A stretch of 64,000 nucleotides of DNA. Origin: Mactromeris polynyma. Lineage: Eukaryota; Mollusca; Bivalvia; Venerida; Mactridae. A model generated the notes under the pieces. It made no database searches and had not been told where the DNA came from. It worked only from the letters and a program-made list of their open reading frames with translations. The stretch covers positions 15,273,385 through 15,337,384 of the forward strand of contig JASFXZ010000010.1 of the NCBI GenBank assembly GCA_032209605.1. Direction: 5' to 3'. Made by a program: the position numbers and the translations under genes. Position 1 is the stretch's first letter. Each line of letters starts with the position of its first letter. Shown here piece after piece: positions 14,001 to 22,579 of this stretch.

Positions 14001-17000
14001 GATAAAACCCTGTTCTTTCTGAATCACAAGATTCAAGAGGTTTATATGTCCGTGATGCTGGCAACTCGACTATGATAGGAATTAAGCAACACAGGTTATA
14101 ACTGATGACTACACATAGACAAACGCTTTTGTATACGACATATAAGTATAACAAGCATATCAGACCAAAACAAAATATAGCGAAGTAGTGGAAACCAAAT
14201 CACAGAACAATGGCAACGTGCGCAAAGTCAAGAGAATATGGAAAAGAGAGTGTGCCAGCACTTATTGTGGAAATATGTATTGACAATATACAAAGATGAC
14301 CATAAATCATTGTATTTTTGTAGATTATTACTTTCAGGTGGTAAATCGCTGCAGTGTTCTTCTTTCAGCGTCTCCAAACCATGTAAGGTTGCATGGAATG
14401 GGTCAATGATAAAGAGTGTGTCTACGCTCCAGTGACAACCCAGTGTACTGTCCGTTAAACAGCTGTTTACTGAGAGTAAGGTTTCGCTTAAAGTTCTGAA
14501 ATATATATATATATATATTGGATTTTATCATACTTCCAATTAACACTCAACTCCACAGCTCCAAAAATCATTTGAGCGCTGCCATGACAAAACCTGAATT
14601 AGTGACATTGGTTATGACGTTGAGTATTACCCAATCAATGTTTTGACATCACAAACTAAGCGCTTTGTCCGAAGATGTTTTTGGAGGTCTACTTGTGATT
14701 AACGAGGATATATTTATAAGTTTTGTTTAACTTATTAAGTTTTCCATTTGAAGATCAGAAGACTTTTTTAAGAATTAGATATATGTACATTCAGACGCGA
14801 AGTCATCATTGTGTAGCTTACTTTTGCATCTTGTTCATAATATTGAAATTGCAGTATCAGTATCAGTATCAGTATCAGTATCAGTATCAGTATCAGTATC
14901 AGTATCAGTATCAGTATCAGTATCAGTACCAGTACCAGTACCAGTACCAGTACCAGTACCAGTATCAGTATCAGTATCAGTATCATCAGTATTAGTATCA
15001 GTATCAGTATCAGTATTATCAGTATTAGTATCAGTATCATCAGTATCAGTATCAGTATCAGAATTAGTATTAGTATCAGTATCAGTATTAGTATCAGTAT
15101 CATCAGTATCAGTATCAGTATCATCAGTATCAGTATCATCAGTATCAGTATCAGTATCAGTATCAGTATCAGTATCAGTATCAGTATCAGTATCAGTATC
15201 AGTATTATCAGTATTATCAGTATCGTTATTAAATGAAAGTTGAAACACGTATCTGTAAATAAATGTAAAATCCTGAAATGACTTTTTGGTCACTAATACA
15301 GGTTTTGTCGTAGTGGAGCTCATGTGTATGTTCATTTTCATCATGCCACCAAGATAAGTATAATGATCTGAGAAAGAAAACATATTATTTTATGTTCCTG
15401 CACCTTTTTTGAAACACTGAAGATTGCTTAAATATGATAAAAAAAATCCTTATGAAATAGATAACCAAGTATTGTCCTTTTTTGAAATATTATCGTGAAA
15501 AATTAGATGACCGAACGATCAATACTCCTGTCGTTTCCAAGGTGATAAATACAGCAAGAAATGATTTCTTAGAGTATCAAAACTAATATCACAGTTATTA
15601 TTGTCTCAAGACAGTAAGGAAAAAGTATTATATTCTCACAATTATAGTGCATATACATACAATCTTCAATAAAAACATCAACATTGTAAAGAACATAATT
15701 TAGATTATTTTAAACTTATTCATTTTACATCGATTGTGAGACAACTTTTACCAATCACTCTCGATGACTGCTTCCCGGCTACCAAACAGTACTCGCGCCA
15801 AATTTAGGGATTGTGGCGTTCGTGATAAATTCCAGCTTATTGCGGGGCTCGAACTCACGACCCTCGGATCAGGGGTTAGGCGCTTTACCTATGAACCACT
15901 TAGGGAGGTGCAGTAAAGGAAAGCTAGTGTATACAAGGATTCTCTTGTCATTGTTACTGGCTAAGAAAACGGTAAGATTTGGTTTTAAAACAACAAACAT
16001 CTTGTCATTGTTACTGGCTAAGAAAACGGTAAGATTTAGTTTTAAAACAACAAACATCTGTTTGTAAATCAGAAGAATGTAACACAATCATTTTATGAAA
16101 CTGAAAATTATTAGTTACGTACAAAATGGCAGTTTATGCTATGTCATACTTGTAAGGACAGGTGCGTAGATTCCTCTAGGCCGTGTAGGCCGCGCCCTAC
16201 ACTTTTTTAGAAAAATCGAAAAAATAAAATGGCCAAAACTGCAATAAGATATTTAATGTATGTTTTTGATTTTATTGTAAGCAAATTTACCGGAACGAAA
16301 TATACACCAAAACGCATCCCGGTAGCGCCATTGGCCATTTCGTGTTCCTCCAAACATGACTTTATTCTAACGATCTAGCTACATTTTTTCCGAGGAACCA
16401 TGCCCCCGGACCCTACACATCAATTTCAGCTAAGCTACGCCCCTGAACAAATCGTCGAATAAACCGGACGTAATTTGTTAATTTTTACCATTTGGTCAAA
16501 TTGTGGTAGCAGCAAAATGCATTGCAAGTGTTCATATGATGTATCTGAGACTTACATAAACTTCTTTGTCAATGGATTTTATAAAAGTCATATTATATTT
16601 CAGAATTAATGATCTATTATTAGTTTCAAATCTATGGAAAAAACAACGCAAAAATTCCAAGTAAATGCTTAAAATGCATACAAAGCAACAAATAAACACA
16701 TGTTCAACACTTGTAAATAAACACTTGATATGAAATATTCCAATAAGCTTCACCACGATTCTGGTCATTGTATAATGAAGTGATTTTCACATATACTACG
16801 AGGGGTGTTCAAAAATGTGCGGAAAAGTGCTGTCATATCTTTATTTAAAATACGACAACACTTTTCCGCGAGTTTTTAACAGCCCTCGTATATAAACACC
16901 ATTACAGTAATTACTCAATTAACGTGTACCTGCAAGCATTGTGCATACTCTGATTACCGATAGCGGCAAGTTTCATCGAAGCCAGTGAATCTTCCAAATC

Positions 17001-20000
17001 TGTGAAACAATTCCGAGCTCCATCACAACATTTTTTTACTTGTCCATTATATCCTGAAATCAAGTACGATTAAAATCTTACGATCAAATAAACATTTTAG
17101 ACACATACAGTAAAACAACTCTTGAAGACCACCTCAATAATAAGACCACTTCCAGAATAAGAACACAATTTTCAAGTCCATTTTCACTGTTTTTCTCTTT
17201 ATTTAACTTTAATATTAAGACAACACAAAATGCCGACCGTGAAAATGTATAATGCAAACTGAAGTAAGGAGCGAATGAGTTAAGGTCCGTTCAAGTGTTT
17301 TTTTCGACACCTCTAGTCCGGTGAGACTTTTGTGATTTAAAAATTTTTTTTTAAAGATAACTCATTAAGATATAAAACATACATAAACTTATCTCACAAA
17401 AGGCCATCATTCATACATTAAGTATTACAAAAAATACAAAGAATAAGCATTATTATACTGCTAACAATAAAATCATACATTTATATGACACGCTATTTTC
17501 AAATCTGCAATAACAGTATAAATGAGCAGACTTTCATACATAGTAGTGATGGATAATTGGACAAATTTCATAATCGATAATCCGATCGGTTTGAAAACTC
17601 ATATTCGATAATCGAATCGCAAATAATCGAAATTTAGTGTGTTTTTTAGTAGAAGTAATATGCTGACAGTTAAGTTCATTTATACAAGTTTATTTATCTC
17701 TTTGTAACTAAATTTAACATCTATGGGGTTTTACATTACTCTTTATACCGTAAGAACATCATTCAATAAATTCATTTTGTTTACTTTGTATATTTGTATT
17801 TCACTGAATACATTGAAAGCAATTCTATTTTATTTTCTCTGTACAGAATAGTACAAGTATGAATGTTAATAAAGATTTGATCTATAGCTTGAAGAAATAG
17901 ATGTAAAAAAGTCAAACTTTCCGATTATAATCGATTAAAGTAGTTCATGATCGAGTGCCGGCCGATGACGATTTTTCGATTATTTTCGATAATCACGCCA
18001 TCACTAATACATAGTACATATTCTTCAGTCAAGATAATATTTTATCGTTATTTTGGTACTGATGATTCGCCATTTGTAATGTACACGTTTATACATTAAT
18101 TTAAAGATAGCAATTTAAAGTTTTAAATATCGTTTTCCGTTAAATATAAAGTGATTCGGTATTAAGTATCCATTCGTCAAATGTTTATTTGCAGATCGTA
18201 TCTTACCTTGGCTACACTCAGAAGTCCTTCGTACTGTCACGGACCTATATACCTATATACCTATATACCTATATACCTATATACCTATATGCCTATATGC
18301 CTATATGCCTATATACCTACCTATATGCCTATATGCCTATATGCCCATATGCCTATATGCCTATATGCCCATATACCTATATACCTATATACCTATATAC
18401 CTATATACCTATATACCTATATACCTATATACCTATATACCTATATACCTATATACCTATATACCTATATACCTATATACCTATATACCTATATACCTAT
18501 ATGCCCATATGCCTATATACCTATATAGGTCCGTGGTAATGTCAACATTTTCCATCAATTAATAAGTATTCAAGGCGTTTAATACTTGCCTTTGTTCTTT
18601 TAACGAGGATTTGATAGTTGGGATATAATTAATTCTCCAATGTTGAATCAACATTGAGATATAAGTCAATTATAATAACAAATCGGAGAGGTTTTCGCAT
18701 GAAACCACAACCGTTGCCAAGGTAACACAAATGTCAGTAATATGTGTTTCTATTGATTTTAATGTCGTCTGCTAGTATTAAATGTGTGCTATGAATCAGG
18801 TAACGTTTCAGGAATCACCAGACGCCTTCAGTAAGATTGTCACTTAGCTATTATTATTCCCGAGGCAACTAATCAGCTTCGCAGACAACAATATCATGTT
18901 TAATCTATATTGTATTATGAATGATATTACTGGTATCCTTACATTTTATTCTCAGCGTGTATGATGGTAAAATAAGTCTTGGAGACTCAACGTGTATGAT
19001 GGTAAAATAAGTCTTGGAGACTCAACGTGTATGATGGTAAAATAAGTCTAAGAGACTCAACGTGTATGATGGTAAAATAAGTCTAAGAGACTCAACGTGT
19101 ATGATGGTAAAATAAGTCTTGGAGACTCAACGTGTATGATGGTAAAATAAGTCTTGGAGACTCAACGTGTATGATGGTAAAATAAGTCTTGGAGACTCAA
19201 CGCGTATGATGGTAAAATAAGTCTTGGAGACTCAACGTGTATGATGGTAAAATAAGTCTTGGAGACTCAACGTGTATGATGGTAAAATAAGTCTTGGAGA
19301 CTCAACGTGTATGATGGTAAAATAAGTCTTGGAGACTCAACGTGTATGATGGTAAAATAAGTCTTGGAGACTCAACGTGTATGATGGTAAAATAAGTCTT
19401 GGAGACTCAACGTGTATGATGGTAAAATAAGTCTTGGAGACTCAACGTGTATGATGGTAAAATAAGTCTTGGAGACTCAACGTGTTTGATGGTAAAATAA
19501 GTCTTGGAGATTCAACGTGTATGATGGTAAAATAAGTCTTGGAGACTCAACGTGTATGATGGTAAAATAAGTCTTGGAGACTCAACGTGTATGATGGTAA
19601 AATAAGTCTTGGAGACTCAACGTGTATGATGGTAAAATAAGTCTTGGAGATTCAACGTGTATGATGGTAAAATAAGTCTTGGAGACTCAACGTGTATGAT
19701 GGTAAAATAAGTCTTGGAGACTCAACGTGTATGATGGTAAAATAAGTCTTGGAGACTCAACGTGTATGATGGTAAAATAAGTCTTGGAGACTCAGCGTGT
19801 ATGATGGTAAAATAAGTCTTGGAGACTCAACGTGTATGATGGTAAAATAAGTCTAAGGAATTGGGTGTGACTGTGTACGCACTTGGAAGTTTGATACAAA
19901 GTGAATAACTAGTACATAACACGCACGCAAACATTATTCTGAATAATATGTATCAGGGGAGTTGAGTTTTTATTATGTCGTGTTCAAATAATCATACCAG

Positions 20001-21223
20001 TGAGACTGACGTACTTTGGTGACGAGAAATCTTTGAATCCACATGAGAGAAAGCATACATGTGTCGCATTTTAATAGCCAGATGCTAGTGACGGCGCGAT
20101 TATAGAAAATAATCGAAAAATCGTCGCTGGAAATCCGACGTCGGCGACAATCGATTATGAACTACGATAATCGATTATCATCGAAAATTTTGACTGAAGT
20201 GTTATTTCAGTAAGATGATACTATAAATATTCAAATTTTACAGTTACACAGAATTGTTGTCGATGTATTCAGTCAAATACAAATATACAAAGAAAAAATA
20301 CAAAAACAACATTTATTGAATGATAAAATGATCTCATGATATAAGAGTAATGTAAAAACCCATTGATGTTAAATGTAATAAACATAGATAAATAAAGTTG
20401 TATAAATGAAATTAACTGTCAGCATTATACTTACATTAAAAAACGAAATACATTGTATTCCGATTATTTCCGATTCAATTATAGCTTATGATTTTTCAAA
20501 CCGATCCGATAATCGATTATGAAATTTGTCCGATTATCCATCACTACCAAATGCTAAATACAGCCGATTTGTCAAGAACCGAATGAAAATTACAATGTGT
20601 TATTATCTAGCTCGATAAATAAATCTAGGTTGTACATGGCTAGTTTCTGTGTTGAACGTTGAAGTATAATCCGTCATGAAAAACAATGACAAAATACACG
20701 GAAACACAACACAGAAAACATGTTAACATATTTCAAGATAGCCATAACGGACACAGTCTGGCGCCTGTTCCGAAGATCGGAAGTACGAGCCCTACCTTGA
20801 GCGAGCGGGTTGGATAACAAACTTCACAGTTCCTGAATTTGGTACGAGTACTGGTAAGTAACACAGGAAGCAGTAGTCGAAAGTGATACGTATAAGCTGA
20901 CGAGACTTGTTTCACAATCGATTTAAAATAATTCAGTTAAAAACTGAAACAAAGGGTAAAACTACTATATTTGCCAAATCACCAAATACCCAAAACACCA
21001 AATCTAATTTTCCTGTTACGCAGTATAAATGAATCTTTCGAAAACCGTCGGTTGTATCTCGCGAGGAACGAAGTATGGAACATAAATGAAAATGGTTACC
21101 GTGACATTCTGTATCTATGTCGCCCAGGGCATCTTGAAGTTTGCGAACGAACTCATCCACAGGAAATCGACTTCCGCCTGTCTCTTCTTCGTCAATCCAA
21201 CCCATTTGCCTTGTTCTTGGTTG
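4908..21223 (-). CDS. Gene A: single-pass membrane protein with mucin-like stalk (spliced, partial)
   Basis: Six exons join on the minus strand: 21223-21100, 17053-16930, 15367-15300 (or to 15294), 10375-10070, 8351-8105, 5046-4908. Intron phases match at every junction: phase 1, 2, 1, 1, 2, with phase 0 entering the first and leaving the last. The joined frame gives about 336 residues without a stop: an N-terminal part with six cysteines (one CC pair), a Thr/Ser-rich stalk of over 150 residues with NST and NVS glycosylation sequons, a hydrophobic helix of about 23 residues, a basic stop-transfer (RKRNR), then a tail of about 50 residues. The order cysteine domain, mucin stalk, helix, tail implies a type I cell-surface protein. 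I do not recognise the ectodomain family. The signal-peptide exon (right of 21223) and the final exon (left of 4908) were not found. A Thr-rich secreted or adhesion protein is the main alternative. Transcript data would fix the ends. Confidence 0.75.
5047..5475. other. Intron of gene A, no other feature
   Basis: Unique AT-rich sequence between the tail exon and the 51/52-bp array. It includes an 18-base C-rich run near 5313-5330. I see no further exon or element in it. Confidence 0.5.
5476..6745. repeat. 51/52-bp minisatellite, about 24 copies
   Basis: The unit begins GGCCCCCTGTTGTGTGCATT and continues with GGCCTTGATACCGAACAATA and GCCATAAAATGT. Loss of one C in the C-run makes 51-bp units. 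GTGTGCAT/GTGCTCAT and GGCC/GGCA variants are mixed through the array, and the last units are truncated near 6730. It lies in the intron between the tail and transmembrane exons of gene A. The several overlapping open frames here are a by-product of the repeat. Confidence 0.96.
6746..7202. other. Intron of gene A, no feature seen
   Basis: AT-rich single-copy sequence between the 51/52-bp array and the 200-bp repeat trio. The open frames in it are short and unlike any family I know. Confidence 0.4.
7203..7832 (+). repeat. Dispersed repeat with three tandem ~200-bp units
   Basis: Three diverged units start near 7203, 7399 and 7603, each opening GTACTTGTATGAATTGG and containing GAGTCCTCAAATTTTAGAC and a TTTCCGGGG block. 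The right end reads GGATCCGGACCTG. The same family lies reversed at 55969-56742, where CAGGCCCGGAT and ATCCGGGCCTG act as matching inverted ends. This makes it a mobile repeat, probably a non-autonomous DNA transposon that gained internal units here. Confidence 0.75.
8105..8351 (-). CDS. Gene A exon: stalk end, transmembrane helix, stop-transfer
   Basis: The acceptor is TTATCTTTCAG at 8352-8362. The 247-nt exon enters in phase 1 and leaves in phase 2 at GA|GTAAGT. It encodes about 45 Thr/Ser-rich residues, then a helix (TIIIVAAILGVLLVVALLVL, then FLVI) and the basic flank RKRNRDN, the expected topology for a type I protein. If the donor is not used, the next codons are GAG TAA, giving a version with almost no cytoplasmic tail. 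A Tigger-type MITE sits only 25 bp upstream of the acceptor, beyond the pyrimidine tract. Confidence 0.83.
8377..8546. mobile_element. Tigger-type MITE (CAGTAAAACCTC ends), copy 1
   Basis: 170 bp bounded by CAGTAAAACCTCA and TGAGGTTTTACTG, with TA on both sides (8375-8376 and 8547-8548). Inside are several AAGACCACCTCAATAA-like stretches. CAGT ends with TA target duplication fit the pogo/Tigger branch of Tc1/mariner. Related copies lie at 9036, 17108 and 48477. Confidence 0.85.
8549..9033. other. Intron of gene A, no feature seen
   Basis: AT-rich sequence with simple CAA runs. No exon with both splice sites and no recognisable element was found. Confidence 0.4.
9036..9262. mobile_element. 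Tigger-type MITE, copy 2 (3' end diverged)
   Basis: It starts at TA|CAATAAAACCTCACTTAAAG and shares the AAGACCACC and TTTTCAAGTCCATTTTCACTG stretches with copy 1. Its second half (GCCGACCGTGAAAATG to TTTTTTCGACAC) is shared only with the copy at 17108, so these two form a longer subfamily. The right inverted end is not clear. Confidence 0.65.
9271..9661. repeat. 28-bp minisatellite, about 14 copies
   Basis: The unit is TATTATTATTGCATTGTTTG followed by TGAGTATC, highly uniform with a few single-base changes. It begins at the end of Tigger-type MITE copy 2 and is intronic in gene A. Confidence 0.95.
9662..10069. other. Intron of gene A, no feature seen
   Basis: AT-rich sequence following the 28-bp array. 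It contains short palindromic TATACTAGT stretches near 9980-10010 but nothing that can be assigned. Confidence 0.4.
10070..10375 (-). CDS. Gene A exon: Thr-rich mucin-like stalk
   Basis: The acceptor is TTTCATTCCCAG and the donor is AAATG|GTGAAT. The exon is 306 nt, phase 1 to phase 1. About half of its 102 residues are Thr or Ser, in runs such as TTTTTPMPSTTSTTTAATTT, a composition expected for O-glycosylated stalks. Symmetric phase-1 exons are typical of extracellular modules. The donor is weaker than the others, so the exact 3' end is the least certain part. Confidence 0.78.
10376..10517. other. Intron of gene A, short unique stretch
   Basis: Nothing recognised between the Thr-rich exon and the foldback MITE. 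Confidence 0.3.
10518..10800. mobile_element. 283-bp foldback MITE with long terminal inverted repeats
   Basis: The ends AGTACTGAGGTAGTTCGATC and GATCGAACTACCTCAGGACT are inverted copies. Pairing continues inward through GCAACTATAGTGACTATGGT and an inner arm around TTCGGAACACC (10715-10740) versus GGTGTTCCGAA (10651-10661). The whole could fold into one long hairpin. I could not settle the target-site duplication. Confidence 0.8.
10801..11180. other. Intron of gene A, no feature seen
   Basis: Unique AT-rich sequence. No exon or element recognised. Confidence 0.35.
11181..11448. mobile_element. MITE-like repeat with CAGGGGCGGATCC end
   Basis: It begins CAGGGGCGGATCCAGGATTT and ends TCTTAATCCGCTAGTG, an imperfect inverted match. 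A run of 14 C lies just inside the right end. GGGGCGGAT-type ends are common on short dispersed repeats in animals. No target duplication is certain. Confidence 0.5.
11449..11904. other. Intron of gene A, no feature seen
   Basis: Contains TTCGGAACACCTCGG-like sequence (11495-11512) related to the inner arm of the foldback MITE at 10518, otherwise unique. Confidence 0.35.
11905..13843. repeat. 42/41-bp minisatellite, about 46 copies in two sub-arrays
   Basis: The left two thirds use a 42-bp unit (GTATTGTATACGTCACTGAA then ACACAATGACGTGTGGGTGC then GG). From about 13235 a 41-bp form takes over, in which ATACGTCACTGAAA is replaced by ATCTTACTATAAA. Single 41-bp units appear early at about 12661 and 13037, roughly nine units apart. 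The 42-bp period keeps all six frames open, so the long reading frames here are artefacts. Each 42-bp unit holds a CRE-like TACGTCAC plus an AATGACGTG half-site. Confidence 0.97.
13913..14054. mobile_element. CACGG palindromic element A (142 bp, 7-bp TSD)
   Basis: The ends are CACGGACATATTAACC and GGTTTATATGTCCGTG. A perfect 7-bp direct repeat ATGCTGG flanks it (13906-13912 and 14055-14061). A further GTCCGTG lies inside at 13995-14001. It is one of four insertions with the same ends and duplication length. Confidence 0.8.
14062..14851. other. Intron of gene A, no feature seen
   Basis: AT-rich sequence with a (TA)n run at 14502-14518. No exon or assignable element was recognised. Confidence 0.4.
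14852..15228. repeat. CAGTAT hexamer microsatellite
   Basis: About 60 hexamers of CAGTAT, with an internal block of CAGTAC (14926-14961) and interruptions CATCAGTAT and TATTAGTAT in the second half. It lies 70 bp from a gene A exon, in the intron. It gives long Val-Ser or Asp-Thr frames that are not genes. Confidence 0.97.
15300..15367 (-). CDS. Gene A exon: end of cysteine-bearing ectodomain
   Basis: The acceptor has an excellent pyrimidine tract (TGTTTTCTTTCTCAG). The entry phase is 2, which matches the exit of the exon at 17053-16930. In that frame it reads SLYLSWWHDENEHTHELHYD followed by KT. The donor is either ACCT|GTATTA (end 15300) or ATTA|GTGACC (end 15294, adding CI); both leave in phase 1 as the stalk exon needs. 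Other frames are also open, so phase matching is the main support. Confidence 0.62.
15440..15780. other. Intron of gene A, no feature seen
   Basis: AT-rich unique sequence with no recognised element. Confidence 0.35.
15785..15925 (-). mobile_element. tRNA-derived SINE head
   Basis: On the minus strand a tRNA-like stretch runs AAGTGGTTCATAGGTAAAGC (A-box-like) to GGGTCGTGAGTTCGAGCCCC (B-box). The body continues to about 15785. The arms do not form a full cloverleaf, so it is a SINE copy rather than a functional tRNA. Confidence 0.6.
15944..16057. repeat. 57-bp tandem duplication
   Basis: Two copies of a unit starting CTTGTCATTGTTACTGGCTA, differing at one base (GATTTGG versus GATTTAG). Confidence 0.9.
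16159..16445. mobile_element. MITE with CAGGGGCGTAGCT-type ends, copy 1
   Basis: It runs from CAGGTGCGTAGATTC to AGCTACGCCCCTG. The interior (TGGCCAAAACTGCAATAAGA and on) is shared with 63190-63425. Similar ends occur at 48052-48319 and 48718-48999. Confidence 0.7.
16799..16888. mobile_element. Mariner-type hairpin MITE (90 bp)
   Basis: TA|CGAGGGGTGTTCAAAAATGT opens it and GAGTTTTTAACAGCCCTCG|TA closes it; the middle also pairs (GGAAAAGTGCTGTC with GACAACACTTTTCC). CGAGGGGNGTTCAAAAA ends with TA duplication are a mariner signature. Confidence 0.75.
16930..17053 (-). CDS. Gene A exon: cysteine-bearing ectodomain
   Basis: The acceptor is TTGATTTCAG and the donor is TGCAG|GTACAC. The exon is 124 nt, phase 1 to phase 2. 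It encodes YNGQVKKCCDGARNCFTDLE followed by an amphipathic stretch and ...MHNAC. Four cysteines, including a CC pair, in about 40 residues suggest a disulfide-bonded helical domain. Both adjoining exons match its phases. I do not recognise the domain. Confidence 0.72.
17108..17316. mobile_element. Tigger-type MITE, copy 3
   Basis: TA|CAGTAAAACAACTCTTGAAG opens it, with AAGACCACCTCAATAATAAG following. The second half (GCCGACCGTGAAAATG to TCGACACCTC) matches copy 2 at 9036 closely. Confidence 0.7.
17544..18006. mobile_element. hAT-type non-autonomous element with 8-bp TSD
   Basis: The ends are TAGTGATGG and CCATCACTA, with a perfect 8-bp direct repeat ATACATAG on both sides (17536-17543 and 18007-18014). 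Subterminal ATAATCGAT motifs repeat at both ends, as in transposase-binding regions. No coding capacity. Relatives lie at 20086-20546 and 27694-29070. Confidence 0.9.
18238..18535. mobile_element. CACGG palindromic element B, loop filled by 8-bp microsatellite
   Basis: It opens CACGGACCTATATA and closes TATATAGGTCCGTG, flanked by GTACTGT (18231-18237) and GTAATGT (18536-18542), a 7-bp duplication with one mismatch. The interior is about 34 copies of CTATATAC with CTATATGC and CCATATGC variants. The repeat unit extends the terminal motif itself, so the microsatellite probably arose from the element's own end. Confidence 0.78.
18543..18954. other. Intron of gene A, no feature seen
   Basis: Unique AT-rich sequence between element B and the 35-bp array. 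Confidence 0.35.
18955..19857. repeat. 35-bp minisatellite, about 26 copies
   Basis: The unit is CGTGTATGATGGTAAAATAA followed by GTCTTGGAGACTCAA. It is extremely uniform: most units are identical, and a few carry GTCTAAGAGAC, CGCGTATG or GAGATTCAA changes. It is intronic in gene A. Confidence 0.97.
20086..20546. mobile_element. hAT-type non-autonomous element, inverted copy
   Basis: It runs from TAGTGACGG to CCATCACTA in the orientation opposite to the copy at 17544. Flanks CCAGATGC (20078-20085) and CCAAATGC (20547-20554) are an 8-bp duplication with one mismatch. With the 17544 copy it brackets 2.1 kb as a long inverted repeat. Confidence 0.88.
21100..21223 (-). CDS. Gene A candidate upstream exon
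   Basis: The acceptor is TTATTTGTGAGTTCAG and the donor is CACG|GTAACC. The exon is 124 nt, phase 0 to phase 1. The frame reads QPRTRQMGWIDEEETGGSRF and ends ...GDIDTECH, with the split Gly codon completed by the 17053 exon. One cysteine is added. Support is the phase match and splice sites only. An ATG lies inside, but the strong acceptor suggests an internal exon, with the signal peptide encoded further right. Confidence 0.5.
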
Positions 21224-21628
21224 CTGAACTCACAAATAAGCCAAAAAGGAACGTACATATACAAAACGTACTCAAATTATTTAACTAAGCTTTGATTGTT
21301 TTATGTCCATACATTGGCAAATCCAATATGGCGGTTGCTAGGAAACGGAATATGGTAGAATTACTTTGCAGAAATTCTGCGTGAAAAAGATGCGCAGTGA
21401 TAAGCTACCATAATGAGAAAATCACCTTTCATTAACAGCTGTATAAGTTAATATTTGATGATGGATAATGAATTAACAGAATGTTGCTATGTTTATTTAT
21501 TGTGTATATTTGGGATGCTAGAAAGCCAAGTAGCTACCATATAGACAATACAAGGCAAAACCTTATGGTGAATAATTCAATATATATTTTCTAAAGAGGC
21601 TACAATATAAGTATCATGAATGTATAAT

Positions 21629-21682
21629 CACGGACATATAAACCATGTATTCGGGTATATGTGGATGTTTTATATGTCCGTG
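21629..21682. mobile_element. CACGG palindromic element C (54 bp, 7-bp TSD)
   Basis: The ends are CACGGACATATAAAC and TTTTATATGTCCGTG. A perfect 7-bp duplication GTATAAT flanks it (21622-21628 and 21683-21689). Confidence 0.85.
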
Positions 21683-21712
21683 GTATAATACATTCTGATA
21701 AATCAGTACAGC

Positions 21713-21890
21713 CCGGTGCAATTTCATTATGCTGGCTAAACATAGCGGGGTGGCTAATTAAGTCGCGAACGATAATGATCATGCGACATTAAAGTGGCGT
21801 ATATATAATCGGTTATAGCATGGAGCCAATATCGATCAGATCTGAGAATTTTGCGATGAGCCAGAAAGTTGGACATGTGTACCCTGCTTT
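21713..21890 (+). repeat. Dispersed repeat, also at 54880-55035 inverted
   Basis: AATTAAGTCGCGAACGATAA and TATTGGCTCC-type blocks match the reverse complement of 54880-55035 at high identity over about 150 bp. The family is unidentified. Confidence 0.7.
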
Positions 21891-22074
21891 GCCATGTATG
21901 ACCAACGCCCCCATGAGATTTTAACTAGTTATTTACGTTTCGGGGGAGGGGGTCGGGGGGGATAGTGCAAGATACAGAAAGTATCTCAGTACCAGAGACA
22001 CTCCTGGTTCTTAAACATGCCCTGGGTATAGCATCGATAAATAGGAACTCTGTTTTAGGTATCGGCCGGAAGAT

Positions 22075-22172
22075 CATAAGTTATGTTAGTGGTTGAGCGG
22101 GGGATCGAACCTGCGACCACTGAATTAGTAGGTGCATTTCCATTGGACCACGGGTCCGCTCCTTAACCAACA
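22075..22172 (-). mobile_element. tRNA-derived SINE head
   Basis: On the minus strand GAGCGGACCCGTGGTCCAAT begins a tRNA-like stretch ending GCAGGTTCGATCCCCCGCTC. The 5' GAGCGG and 3' CCGCTC can pair as an acceptor stem and GGTTCGATCCC is a B-box, but the anticodon and T arms are poor. It is a SINE or tRNA pseudogene. Confidence 0.6.
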
Positions 22173-22579
22173 GAAGTTGGTCTGGTAACTTCTTGTTGGT
22201 CAAGATTACCTCGAGACATATTGGATATCTTAGTAGATAAATCATTATACGGATCTAATCATAGATAAATATTGATAAATATCGAAGAAAAATGAGCCAT
22301 GATACGATTTATTCATATTTATTTAAATTGTACATACACTGCAGGGCTTCCATTGGACCCTGGTGTTGACCCTTTGATCCCTGGACGTTTCAAAAAGCCA
22401 CATTTTGACCTTCAGGGTTCTGGCTAAATTACAGGTAATTTGGCAATAAAATGCGGTCAAAAAAATATCAAAATTACCCTTGATATTCATCATCAAGAGG
22501 AACCCTTGCATTGCAAACAAAATAGCTACTTAACAGTGACATTCGGAAGATCTATTACGCTTTTTTTTCAGATTGAATA

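Noticed and set aside
14768..15383. Asp-Thr, Val-Ser and Ile-Leu repeat frames
   Set aside because: Translation of the CAGTAT microsatellite. Only the unique part at 15300-15367 is kept, as an exon, on splice and phase evidence.
20805..20842. Minus-strand mini-exon with TTCAG acceptor and AAG|GTAGGG donor
   Set aside because: Its exit phase (2) does not fit the next gene A exon (entry phase 1), while the 21100 exon joins 17053 directly in phase.
22075..22172. Functional tRNA gene
   Set aside because: A B-box and acceptor pairing exist, but the anticodon and T stems do not form.
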